Shown: one piece after another, positions 52,706 through 63,017 of the stretch | How positions within the stretch are numbered: the stretch's first letter is position 1 | Layout: each line of letters starts with the position of its first letter | Assembly: GCF_028372415.1 (NCBI RefSeq) | Contig: NC_092873.1 | Location: forward strand, 348,401,390 to 348,465,389 | Direction of reading: 5' to 3' | Origin: Notamacropus eugenii | Lineage: Eukaryota > Chordata > Mammalia > Diprotodontia > Macropodidae | DNA: 64,000 nucleotides | The notes under the pieces: model-generated | What the model was told of the DNA's origin: nothing | Seen by the model: the letters and a program-made list of their open reading frames with translations, nothing else | The model's database searches: none | Made by a program: the position numbers and the translations under genes

Positions 52706-52941
52706 GAAAAGCTTGTTCAGTTGTTTCAGACTCTCTGTGACCCCATTTGGGGTTTTCTTGGCAAAGATACTGGAGTGATTTGCCATTTCCCTCTCCACCT
52801 CATTTTACACATAAGGAAACTGAGGTAAACAGGGTTAAGTGACTTGCCCAGTATGTATCTGAGGTTAGATTTGAACTCATGAAGATGAGTCTTCCTGATT
52901 CCAAGCCCAGTGCTCTATCCATTGAGCCACCTAGCTGCCCT
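52706..52941 (-). mobile_element. MAR1/WSINE-like CORE-SINE
   Basis: 'tctctgtgaccccatttggg', 'gaggtaaacagggttaagtg', head 'tctatccattgagccaccta'. Confidence 0.85.
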
Positions 52942-52944
52942 TAG

Positions 52945-53317
52945 AGAAGAAAAAAGGTCTCCTCAAAATATTGGTTAGGGGGTTGGCTGATTTTATCTTT
53001 ATATTTTTTTATGTTTGCCAGTGTCTCTGGATCCTTCCTAGAGATCTCTTCTTTCTTGGATAAGTTGAGACTATCCGGTAAAGACGAGCTTTCACAGCTG
53101 AAATTGGGCAGCTGGATGCCAAATAATTTCTGGAAAAAGGCTTGTACTTTCCCAATAATAGCCCTTCCTCTCCAAGTCCAGCAGCACTTGAATTCAAAGA
53201 AGGAAATAACTGGGTTTCTGCCTAACAGAGCCTTGGCTCAGTGTTCATTACTTGGGCAATTCATGTAGATTTACTAGACTCTGCTGTCATCTTGGAAAAC
53301 TGGAAGAAAGATTTTCT
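52945..53317. other. No recognisable feature
   Basis: Apparently unique DNA upstream of the candidate exon. Confidence 0.3.
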
Positions 53318-53456
53318 ATGGAACCACACCCTGCCCTGTCCCTGCGGGGCTCTCCCTCAGGGCTGCTGCTATTCCTGGCCCTAACAGAGTTCTTTTTCCT
53401 CTCTTGTATCTCATTAAACAATGTTCTGGTACATTCTTATCTCTCCTCCAGAAGGT
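53318..53456 (+). other. Candidate first coding exon with splice donor
   Basis: An ATG at 53318 opens MEPHPALSLRGSPSG, then a hydrophobic run (LLLFLALTEFFFLSCISL) that could be a signal anchor. The frame reaches AGAAG|GTAAGT at 53456/53457, a full-strength donor, just before an in-frame TAA. That would leave the exon in phase 2. The stretch is not a recognised repeat. No partner exon or family match is visible, so this is a prediction from signals alone. Confidence 0.25.
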
Positions 53457-53599
53457 AAGTTTCCTGTGGGACCAACGAATATCTTATTTCTAGGCAGACC
53501 CAATTCTCAATTCAGAATCTGTGACTTTGTGACGACAAGGGAAGGGACAGGCAATGGGCTTCCTTTTCAGGGCTCTATCCAAAAAGGTTAGGGCAACAT

Positions 53600-53695
53600 G
53601 TCAGATTGGCAAGGGAGGGAAAGGGAGGAGAGAAAACTTAAAACTTATGGAAGTGAATGCTGAAAATTACAAATAAATAAGTTGGGGGAAAAAAA
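53600..53695 (+). mobile_element. L1/HAL1 3' terminus
   Basis: 'aaacttatggaagtgaatgc' then 'tgaaaattacaaataaataa' and an A-tail; reverse complement of the L1 end at 59935-60000. Confidence 0.65.
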
Positions 53696-53754
53696 GCCTA
53701 GGACAAGCAATATGGTGGGAAGAATGTTTAATCTGCCCAAGAGAGCAAACTTTT

Positions 53755-53950
53755 CAAAGAGTCATAGAGCTAGAACCTGAAGGAGCCTCAGAGACCATCT
53801 AGTCTAGTCCAAACCCTTCATTTTACAAATAAGGAAACAGAGTCACAGGGAAGTTAAATGACTCACCTAAGTTCATACAGGTAGTAAGAATGAGACATGG
53901 GATTCGAACCCCAGTCCTCTCTCTGAGTCCAGGAGCAGTGTTCTTTGAGC
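53755..53950 (-). mobile_element. MIR-type SINE
   Basis: 'gagcctcagagaccatctag', 'acaaataaggaaacagagtc' and 'gggattcgaaccccagtcct'; unusually well-kept B-box region. Confidence 0.75.
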
Positions 53951-53959
53951 CTGTTAGTA

Positions 53960-54260
53960 CCTGCCCTACATACACCAGCCACCAACTTGCTGGTTCTAAA
54001 TAACTGTCTTATCTTCATTGAGATATCCTAAGTCTTTGCAAACTCAATCTCTGGGGATGCATCTTCATTCTCTCCTTACTTTTCTGTCCTTCCCAAGGCC
54101 TCTGGAGTTGTCCATATTAGAGATTTCAGCATGATTCATGATTTTTCTCCATCATTTTCTCTCAGGCAGGATTAGTTTACTCAGCCTCCAACTTGTCAGC
54201 ACCAGCAACACTAGACACCATCCATGAGGCCGGGAAGGACCCTTATTCACTGCTTAATTT
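53960..54260. other. No recognisable feature
   Basis: Apparently unique. Confidence 0.3.
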
Positions 54261-54264
54261 TGTA

Positions 54265-54405
54265 GTTCTTCATCTGTGAAATAGCGATGACATTACTGGT
54301 GGTATAGATGTCGGAGGGTTATTTAAGAGATCAAAGGAGACAACGTACATACAGTACTTTTCAAACCTTAAAGTACCACATGAATGTTAGCCATTGTCGT
54401 TAGTA
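54265..54405 (+). mobile_element. MIR/THER1-type SINE tail
   Basis: 'cttcatctgtgaaatagcga', 'aaaccttaaagtaccacatg'. Confidence 0.6.
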
Positions 54406-54534
54406 TTAATTAACCTTAGGAACATAACTCATAATGAATAATTATATAAACAATTGTAATGTGTGTAAATATATAATATACATAATGATCATGTATCATA
54501 TGTATCATAATATGTATCTACATAATCAAAATTA

Positions 54535-54800
54535 TTGCTAGGTGGTTCAGCTGGACCGAGAGTCAAGAGGACTGGAGTTTAAATCTGGCCTCAGACACTT
54601 ACTAACTGTGTGACCCTGGGCAAGTCACTTAACCTCTGTTTGCCTCAGTGTCATCATCTGTAAAAAAGGGATGCTAATAGCACCCGCCTCTCCAGGCTGT
54701 CATGAGGATAAAAGGAGATAACTTTTGTAAAGCACTTTGCAAACCTTAAAAGTCAAAATAAATGCTAGCTATTGTTATTAGTCTTAATATTAATTTATTA
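54535..54800 (+). mobile_element. MIR/THER1-type SINE, full length
   Basis: 'gctaggtggttcagctggac' head, core 'ctaactgtgtgaccctgggc', tail 'taaagcactttgcaaacctt'. Confidence 0.85.
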
Positions 54801-54835
54801 TTATTAATTTAATCTATGTCCATACTTGAAAGGGG

Positions 54836-55052
54836 GAAGCTAGACGATTCAGCAGAGCGCTGGGCCTGGAGTCAGGAAGACTTGATTTCAAATCTGGCCT
54901 CAGACACTTACTAACTGTGTGACCCTGGGCAAGTCACTTAACCTCTGTTTGCCTTAATCCACTGGAGAAAGAAATGATAAACCCTGTATCTTTGCCAAGA
55001 AAACTCCATAGATCGTATGGTCACAAAGAGTGGGACATGACTGAAAAACAAG
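54836..55052 (+). mobile_element. MAR1/WSINE-like CORE-SINE
   Basis: 'cgctgggcctggagtcagga', core identical to the preceding SINE over about 65 bases, distinctive tail 'tgccaagaaaactccataga'. Confidence 0.85.
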
Positions 55053-55074
55053 GAGAACATATTTGAAAGTGCAG

Positions 55075-55145
55075 TGATACCTCAATTAATGAGATTCCTG
55101 GAAACAATACTTGTCAGTAACAACTCATTGTTACACTTTGGAAAT
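55075..55145. mobile_element. Possible DNA-transposon terminus
   Basis: 'cagtgatacctcaattaatg' resembles the CAGT-GTACCTC-type ends of mariner/Tigger-like elements; no partner end found. Confidence 0.25.
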
Positions 55146-55274
55146 CAAGAGGAAGCAGGATGGGCCTGGACCATATTTGCTCAGTGCTAACTAGGCCACC
55201 TCCATGGTTCAGTGTTTCTGCTCCTCCATCCCTGACCCCACTGCTCCCCTGTGCTGTCTGCTCCCTGCCTCACT

Positions 55275-55480
55275 CCCAGTTTAGCCATTTTCCAAATCAT
55301 GGGCACTTATTTTCTTACAATTTTTTACTAATACAAAAAATGTTGCTATAAATATTTTGGTGTATTTGAGGACTTTTTATCAAAGCCTAGTAATGGAATC
55401 TGGGCCAAAGGGTATGGATATTTTCATCCCTTTATTTGCACACTTCCTTCAGTTACTCCTTAATGTTTACCAAATGAGTG
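55275..55480 (-). mobile_element. L1 fragment (older family)
   Basis: 'gttgctataaatattttggt' and 'ggaatctgggccaaagggta'. Confidence 0.65.
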
Positions 55481-55789
55481 GTTTTCCCTGACTCAGTAGT
55501 CAGTCCTCTTTGATGCACTCCAGTCATGGGGACCAATGGATAGATCAAGTTGTTCTGATGACAGAGAATTGCCTTCAGCAAAGAGCTGAAGTACCTGTCC
55601 ATGCCTAGCTTCAGGAAGCAGAGCTTGGATCACTCCCACTGTACAGAGGACAGAGCTAGAAGAGACTTTGGGGATCATAGTCTTCAGAAGGAAGTCTTAA
55701 GGACTGACTCATCTTCTACCGTCTACAGAATCCTTGAATGTGTCCCATGGCTGGTATATTCTCAACTTGTACTCTTCCTGTCACAGTAA

Positions 55790-56695
55790 TAAAGAATTCC
55801 TGGCTAACCTAAGCAAAAAACCACTCATCCTCCTTGCCACCATCTGTCATTCGCTTATCTCCAGCCACCTCAGCCCTTTCCATGCCATGTACCAACCTAG
55901 CTCTGCTCACTACTCCCCTGCCCCTATGTGCCTTCTGGAACTCCAATCTATCCTTAAATTTTCCTTCCCCTTACACCACTTTCTTTTCTGCTTCTCCTAT
56001 CTCCTGGCTCTCAAGAAGATCTGACTTGCCTCAGAATTCACTTCTTCTCTGGCCAACCATTCCAGACCTGGTTGTACCCTCTCTTATGCCCTCAGTACAC
56101 TGGCCTTGGAGTGGGAGTCTTTGCTCTCCATCTAGATGTTCCATCTGCTGCCACCACCCAGCAACCTCCTCTCCTTTGAGGTTTACTCTATCCAGCTAGA
56201 TCTCCCACACCAAATCCTGCTGGCAGGAGTCTACCTCCCTGAAGATCTAGTTCTGGGATCACAGTCTTTCCCTCCACTCCAATACTTCCCGTTATACTAG
56301 GGGGCTCCAGCATACATTGATGTTCCCCAATTACACTGACCTCACATTCTCCTCCACTATAGCCACACAAAGGCATGGTTACTACTTTGACCTCTCCATC
56401 ACTCAGAAGTATGCCAATTCCATGGTCAAAAATTCTAAAATTCCTCTATCCAAACATAAACTGTTACCTTTCCCTAAGCCCCCCTCCTCCTAAAACCATT
56501 TTATATCCTGATCAAGACTTCTAGTTCATCCACTCCTCAATACTCTCCTAGACTATAAACCTTAGTGGTTTTACTTTCCTTTCTTTCTAGTCTTGACCCC
56601 ATTGTTAACCTGTATGACATTACCCTGTCCTCTTCCCTTCAATCCCTTGCCTCCTTGTTCTATCTCTGCTCACACTCTGCCTGCCAAACCCCAAT
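55790..56695 (+). mobile_element. L2-clade LINE, endonuclease end and linker
   Basis: Translation in two frames gives KIPLSKHKLL (about 56440-56470; family IPLSDH-LL, the endonuclease SDH motif with D to K) and LYDITLSSSLQSLASL (about 56610; family YNS-LSS-LD-LAPL). It ends abruptly at an L1 junction near 56700. Confidence 0.55.
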
Positions 56696-56699
56696 GCTG

Positions 56700-57165
56700 G
56701 ATTACTCTATCAGCCTCCTCAGCAGCTCCTCACATGCCACTATGTTTAGCCGTTCTCTGATGGATAGACATCTACTTTGTCTCTAGTACCTTACTACTAT
56801 ACAAAGGGGAAAAGGCCTTTATTTCTGTCTTTGACATTTTGGGGACAAATTGCCTAGTATTAGTATCAAAGGGTATGTTCAGCTCAGTGCCTTTAAGAGT
56901 ATGGTTCCAAATTGTTTTCCAAAATAGTTGGGCCCCCATTAGAGTGCCACCAACAGGGCAGTAAACACTAATTGGACCTTCTCACAGTATCTCTAACAGC
57001 CACCAATTGTGACATCTTTGCTAATCTGATGGGTAGGAGGTAAAACTTCAAAGTGGTTTTCATTTGTACCTCTAATTATTAGTGATTTGGACCACTTTTT
57101 CATACCGTTGTTAATAGCTTACACTTCTTCCAAGAACTTCCTGTTAAATCCTTTGATTATTTATA
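56700..57165 (-). mobile_element. L1 fragment (older family)
   Basis: 'gatggatagacatctacttt', 'caaattgttttccaaaatag', 'tagtgatttggaccactttt' are reversed L1 ORF2 C-terminal landmarks. Confidence 0.7.
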
Positions 57166-57169
57166 TATC

Positions 57170-57550
57170 GAGGAATGCCTCTTGTCCGATATATCTGGAA
57201 GATATGAAAGGAAAGGCAGGAGTGAAGTAGAGGAAAGGGAAGCCTTGAAATGATCCTGAGCTGAGAGCCCTTTGTAAGGGAGAAAGGTCATAGCTACTGC
57301 CGTTATTGATGTCTCAGCTCCTGCCCCTACCCCTTTCCTCATACCTTACAGGGCAAAGCAGGCTCTACAGTCTTCGTGGAGAAAGGTGCCAACATACCCA
57401 GCTTGCTGTTGGTATTTGGATAGGCATATAGAGCTTCTTCCTTACATCATGTTTACATAACACCTAAGGGCAAAAAGGAAATTCTCTCCTTCCTCTACCC
57501 CTTTCTTATTACAGGGCCCTCACTTTCTTCCCTCATCTCTAATTGGGTCT
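57170..57550. other. No recognisable feature
   Basis: Apparently unique. Confidence 0.3.
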
Positions 57551-57553
57551 GCA

Positions 57554-57690
57554 AGGTCAAGCTGGACTAAATTCAATAGTGTCATTCTGCACGACAGTGG
57601 GTCAAGCCAGATTAAACTTCATAGTGTCAGTCTACACAACAGTGGGTCAAGCCAGATTAAACTCAATAGTGTTTAGGTCTAAACAGCAAG
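57554..57690. repeat. 45-bp minisatellite, three units
   Basis: Units start at 57554, 57599 and 57644 with exactly 45-base spacing. The consensus opens 'gggtcaagccagattaaact' and continues 'tcaatagtgtc'. Units 2 and 3 are nearly identical for 28 bases; unit 1 is more diverged. Confidence 0.9.
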
Positions 57691-57935
57691 TGGAGCCAAT
57701 TGTCTTATAAAGCAAGATTTCTTACCTTTTGGGGGGCCCATTCTCAGAATTTTAAATACATAAAGTAAATTACATAGAATTACAAAGGAGACCAATTATA
57801 AATAAAGATGAATTATAAATATGTAATAAATATAAATAAAGATGTAATTTTTTCCACCCAAGTTCATAGATTCCTTGAAATCTAGCCATAAGACTCCTTG
57901 GGATCCATGAACCCAGGTTAAGAACCCCTATTTTA
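57690..57935 (+). mobile_element. hAT-like MITE
   Basis: Left end 'caagatttcttaccttttgg', right end 'cccaggttaagaacccct': imperfect inverted termini. 'tacatagaattacaaaggag' and 'accaattata' are shared with the copy at 1413. Confidence 0.6.
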
Positions 57936-57939
57936 TAGT

Positions 57940-58460
57940 CTCCATGTCACATTGGCTCATAATCTTGGGGAGTCATTCTAGAACCAAAAACTCTGTCTGA
58001 TACTGCTCTGGTTAGAGAGTACTGACGGCTGGGTTTCCAGTCTGAAATACAGCTCTGTGTAGTGAGGACAAGAGTTTAGAGTTTTTTCTTTCTTTCTTTT
58101 TTTTTAACTTCTGGAAAGGCCTAACTTCCTGTTTTCTCAAAACTGGCTGCAGGTCAGGCTGTTGCCTGAGAGAAACATCTGGCTAAATTTAGGGTAAGTG
58201 AATCTAAGCTACCCGGGATCGAATCTCTCTGAAATGAAGCCTGTGGCCTGAGAAATGAAAGGGGGACATCCAGGAAGTGGGTTCCATATCTACCCTCATC
58301 TTAAAAAGCTTCTTCCTTCCTGACCCACTGATTAATTTCAAGCTTTCTGAGTCCCCTCAATGTCTCTCTTCTGTCTTCATTTTCAGCTGCCTCCTTCTTT
58401 AGGTTGATACCATAGGCAGAGCTATCCATCTATCCCTAGGGAGTTCTGAAAGAAGCCATA
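57940..58460. other. Unassigned, with donor/acceptor signals
   Basis: A donor TTAGG|GTAAGTG at about 58192 and a strong acceptor (pyrimidine run then TTTTCAG|CTGCC) at about 58386 would bound a 190-base intron ahead of the frame at 58466. Confidence 0.25.
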
Positions 58461-58465
58461 CCATC

Positions 58466-59095
58466 ATGTCAGGCCCAGCATACTGGCAGGTCATGCTGGG
58501 GCTAGTAGACGGGGAGAAGCAGCTGGTGCTGATAGCTGTTACTAAGAAGGCAAGAAGACAAACCAGTCATGTGGTGTGCTCTCTTGCCCCTCACCCCATC
58601 AAAGCATATATTCTTTATTCCTGTATCTGTCTTCTTCCTTTTCCTCTACTGTGTCCCTTCTCTCTTTTCACCTTCTCTCCCTCCTGTAATTACTCTGTCC
58701 CCCTCTCTTTCAATCCCTATCTCACACTCACTTACACCTCTACATATACTCTTTCATATGAGATGGGAAAAGGGCAAAGAAAAAGCAGGAGACAAGACAG
58801 AGAGAGGAGAAAAGAAAGAAGGAAATTTATGAGAAATCTCCTGCTCTTCTTTCAAACACAGGGCAACCAAAAGTTACCCAGGATTCAAGAAACATCCATT
58901 CAAAAACCACAGCTCATGAACTGCAAACCTTATGTTTATTTTCAGTGGATAGAGGACATGACTAGGTCAAAGCAAAGACGTTTATTGACAACTGTATTAT
59001 CAGCAAAGAATATTTTCTACAGAAAGCTGGGGCACGTGTTTCCCAAAAACACATATCATCAGTACAAAGAGAGGGCACCTTGGGAAAATGAATAG
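58466..59095 (+). CDS. Unassigned 209-codon open frame
   Basis: Opens MSGPAYWQVMLGLVDGEKQ and runs 209 codons, joint longest in the window. The first 40 residues look protein-like; codons 50-100 translate a pyrimidine-rich tract (LPFPLLCPFSLFTFSPSC), which argues against a real protein over its whole length. The rest is K/R-rich. There is no known domain. If anything is real it is the first part, as an exon behind the acceptor at 58386. Confidence 0.15.
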   Translation: MSGPAYWQVMLGLVDGEKQLVLIAVTKKARRQTSHVVCSLAPHPIKAYILYSCICLLPFPLLCPFSLFTFSPSCNYSVPLSFNPYLTLTYTSTYTLSYEMGKGQRKSRRQDRERRKERRKFMRNLLLFFQTQGNQKLPRIQETSIQKPQLMNCKPYVYFQWIEDMTRSKQRRLLTTVLSAKNIFYRKLGHVFPKNTYHQYKERAPWENE

Positions 59096-59489
59096 TACAC
59101 ACGCAGGGGCAAATAATGCCTCTGTTGCTTCAGGGCTGATGGTGTAATCTGGTGATGTCATCACACATACTCCCTGCTCCCCCTGGTCTCAAGTCACAAG
59201 AAGTCTTTGCCAAGAGTGCAATCTCTGCTAGAAATGTGGGTTTGGGGTAAATCTCTGCTAGGCATTGCTCCCTGATATTAGATGGTACTTTGTTGGTCTT
59301 GTGGTCCTGTCCCTTCACTGGTCTCCTGGCTTCTTCACTATACCTAGACAGGGCCAAAACCAGGCAAAATGCTGCCAGAATTAAATTAAGGCTATTCTGA
59401 AATTTTAACTTGCTCCTACAAAGAGATACTACATCCTTGTCCCCACTCTCTCTCAGACTTAGGGTTAGAAGAGTCCTTACAATTCCCAT
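58960..59489 (-). other. Minus-strand 119-codon frame followed by a poly(A) signal
   Basis: A frame from 59489 to 59130 (MGIVRTLLTLSLRESGDK..., with the hydrophobic LILAAFCLVLAL) ends 145 bases before an AATAAA at 58986-58981 on the same strand. This is the layout of a 3' terminal exon, but an LTR R-U5 region would look the same. No family match. Confidence 0.2.
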
Positions 59490-59799
59490 TTAATTGCCCT
59501 ATAGAGTCCTGTGCACTGTTCCAGGGGATCTCAATCAAAGAAACTCTACAAGAGTTGCATGCATTTTAGGTTTCACATTTTTTTTCAACCTCAAAAGTCT
59601 TTGTCAAGTAAATGAGAGAAAGGAGGGAAAATAAAGAGCAGAAACCCTTCAATGGAGCCATCTAAGCTGAAGCATCCATCTCTTTTCTCTTCAGCCCTCC
59701 TTTCCAAATTCCTCCTTTTATTATAAACATTTGGTGAGTAGCAACAAAGTTTACAGACTTTGAGCCAACCCATTAAGACAGGGGAGAGAGAAGGTTTGA

Positions 59800-59895
59800 T
59801 TTTTCTACTCAAGTGTAAGCTTGGTGAGAGCAGGATCTGCGTTATATCTACCCATGGATCTAAAGGACTAAAATTATGTCTTGAATATACTTCAA
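59800..59895 (+). mobile_element. L2 3' tail fragment
   Basis: 'aagtgtaagcttggtgagag' and 'caggatctgcgttatatct'. Confidence 0.4.
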
Positions 59896-59911
59896 GGACC
59901 TGTGATTTCTT

Positions 59912-61253
59912 TTTCTTTTTTGTTATCTTTTATTTTTATTTTTAATATTTTATTTATTTATTTTCAACAATCACTTCCATAAGTTTTAAATTTTCTCCCC
60001 CTCCCTCTCCCCTCCCTTCCCAAGATGGCATGCAATCTTACATGGGCTCTATACATACATTCTTATTAAACACATTTTCACATTAGTCATGTTGCATAGA
60101 AGAATTAAAATGAATGGGAGAAATCATGAGAAAAATCAAACTAAAACAAAACATAACAAAAGAGAAAATAATCTGCTTCATTCTGAGTTTCAACTCTATA
60201 GTTCTTTCTCTGGATGTGGATGGCATTTTGCATCATGAGTCCTTTGGACATGTTTTAGGTCTTTGCATTGCTATGAAGGGCTAAGTTTATCAGATACAGT
60301 CCTTGCACTTTGTGGCTCTTACTGTGTATAATGTTCTCCTGGGTCTGCTCACTTCACTCAGCATCAGTTCATATAAGTCTATCCAGGTATTTCTGAAGAC
60401 TGCCTGTTCATCATTTCTTATAGTACAATAGTATTCCATTACATTCATATACCACAGTCTGTTCAGCTGTTCCCCAATTGATCGTCATCCTCTCAATTTC
60501 CAGTTCTTGACCACCACATAAAGAGCTATAAATATTTTTGTACATGTGGATCATTTCCCCATTTTTATGATCTCTTTGGGATACAATCCTAGAAGCAGTA
60601 TTGCTGGGTCAAAGGGTATATGCACTTTTATAGCCCTTTGAGTACAGTTTCAAATTGATCTCCAGAATGATTGGATCAGCTCACAGCTCTATCAACAATG
60701 AATTAGTGTTCCAACTCTCCCACATCTTCTCCAACATGTATCTTTTTCATTTTTTGTCATGTTAACCAATCTGATAGGTGTGATGTGGTACCTCGGAGTT
60801 GTTTGGATTTGCATCTCTCTAATCAATAGTGATTTAGAGCATTTTTTCATATGGTTAATTTCTTCCTCTGAAAACTGACTGTTCATATCATTTGGCCATT
60901 TATCAAATGGAGAATGACTTGTATTCTTGTATGTTTGACTCAGTTCTCTATATAATTTAGAAATGAGACCTTTATCATAGACACTAGTTGTAAAAAATCT
61001 TTCCCAGTTTTCTGCTTCCCTCCTAATCTTGGTTGCATTGGCTTTGTTTATGCAAAACTTTTCAATTTAATGTAATCAAAATTACTCATTTTGTATTTCA
61101 TAATTTTCTCTATCTCTTGTTTGGTCATAAATTCCTTCATTCTCCATAAGTCTGACAAATAAACTATTCCTTGCTCCCCTAATTTGTTTATAGTATCAGC
61201 CTTTACACCTAGATCATGTATCCATTTGGACTTTATTCTGGTAGACAATGATA
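59912..61253 (-). mobile_element. 5'-truncated L1 with ORF2 C-terminus
   Basis: Flanks 'gacctgtgatttctt' (59897-59911) and 'gacctatgatctctt' (61254-61268) are a 15-bp target duplication with two differences. The T-rich left edge is the reversed tail. The minus strand keeps ORF2p C-terminal motifs: KYKMSNFDYIKLKSFA (61048-61100), KKCSKSLLIREMQIQTTPRYH and CWRRCGRVGTLIHC (60692-60840), the last being the cysteine/histidine motif of L1 ORF2p. Frames are broken by few changes, so this is among the younger L1 copies here. No ORF1, endonuclease or RT domain is left. Confidence 0.9.
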
Positions 61254-61269
61254 GACCTATGATCTCTTA

Positions 61270-61400
61270 GTAAGGCCCTTAAGCCTCCCTCCATAGAGAG
61301 TTGTCTGAGTCTCAGAAAGGTTAAATGACTTGTCCTTGGTCATTTAGCTAGCAAGTGTCTGAGTCAGAAAGACATTCCACAGGAGGTACTCTGCCAAACC
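61270..61400 (-). mobile_element. MIR-type SINE fragment
   Basis: 'gttaaatgacttgtccttgg' and 'tcatttagctagcaagtgtc'. Confidence 0.5.
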
Positions 61401-62020
61401 CAAACCCAACAACACCCCTTTAGGCTAGGTTTTTTCAATCCCTAGTCCACAAGACCAAACAAATCCCAAGAATAGCCTCTGTTTCCTAAAAGGGAAATCA
61501 TCCAGCCTACATAAAGAAACTGTTCTTCCTACCACATCTACCTAGCTCATTGTTTTGTACATCATAAATCCTTAATCTATCCGTACACTGTGGGTGCTAT
61601 TACAGAGAAGAGAGATTCGAATAGATAATATCTTCGCATTTGTCCATGAGGTGTTTGAACTGTGACTCCTGGAACAGATTCTGGAAAATTCTAGGAGGGA
61701 AGAGTCAGAGGAAAAGCTTTTGCTCTCCATACTTGTAGCCAAGCAGGCAATCAGGGTTGAAGAGTGTGCTGAATATCTGAATGCCTACTGTCTTGTCTCT
61801 TCTGTCTGAAATTTTAATAGGCTGCTGCTACTGCAGCTGGATAGAGTGTTGAGATAGCCTAAGAGACCGCTGGGAGCTGAGAAAGAGGGGTAGCTAGGTG
61901 AGATGATGCAAACACCTTGCCAAGATAACTCCCTTCTCTGAAGACTCTGTCTTAGAGAGGGAGAAGATCCTGTGAAATACCCACCCCTACACGTTTTTCT
62001 TCTTCCTTCCTTCCCATGAG
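61400..62020. other. No recognisable feature
   Basis: Apparently unique. Confidence 0.35.
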
Positions 62021-62024
62021 GGGA

Positions 62025-62272
62025 AAGAGTACCTTACTCTGTGCCAGGCACTGTGCTGAGCATTTTATAAATCTTACCTCATTTGGTTCTCACAAAAAAC
62101 TTAGGAAGTGGATGCTATTATCATCTCCATTTTACAGTTGAGAAGACTTAGGTAAATAGATGCTGACTTGCCCAAGGTCACACAGCCAGTAAGTGTTTGA
62201 GGCTCAATTTGAACTCAGGTCTTCCTGATTCTGGGTCTAGGGCTCTCTATCCACTGTCCCACCTAGCAATCT
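62025..62272 (-). mobile_element. MIR/THER1-type SINE, near full length
   Basis: 'gtgccaggcactgtgctgag', 'atgctattatcatctccatt', 'gcccaaggtcacacagccag', 'tatccactgtcccacctagc'. Confidence 0.85.
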
Positions 62273-62279
62273 AATTCAC

Positions 62280-63017
62280 TGTTATAATTTTGATCTTCTC
62301 CTTTATATTAAAGAAGATCTGGCAGTTGATAATTTTCTATATGATGAATGTTGGTGTGCGTAGAAATTTGAGAGAAAAAATTAGAATAAAGAGAGTAAAG
62401 ATAAGACACTGGAGAAGGGGGAAGAAGAGGAGACAGTGAATCCAGTCAGAAATCACAAACACAGAATGAAGGGACCGTGAAACAGTGACACTATACAAGT
62501 ATGTTTCCAAAACTGAGATTGCCCAAACAGAACAAGATTAAGGATATGAGTGTAAAGATGTGCCTAGATCCAGTAGAGATGAGTTCTTAAAGCAAAATGG
62601 AGCTTAGTCTGAAAAAGGGACCTATACTACTGGGGTTATATAGGAGGTACCTACCCCTTAAATCTGCCATTAGGGAGCCACCCCCAAAATCCTATACCTG
62701 AAAGATATCTCCTTTTAAGCATGTAGATGCTACACATGGTGACCCTGTCTACTATTACACAGATTTGTTGGATTGAATTTAAACTGAATTAAAAATACTA
62801 GAGGGAGTATTTTACTCCCAAATAACTCCTTGAGATTTTAACAATGGCCTTCTAGAAATAATGTCCTCATTTTGTCCACAAATACAAAGGTTCAAGCCCA
62901 AGTCTAAGTCAAGTAAAAGGGAAAGGTTGCTCCTTGACAGTCTGGGAGTAAGAGGGTAGTGGGATAAATGTTCTTTGAGGGCAAGTAGGATCCTGTAGTG
63001 AAATTCCTTTACTCATT
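62280..63017. other. No recognisable feature
   Basis: Apparently unique; no frame or repeat. Confidence 0.35.
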
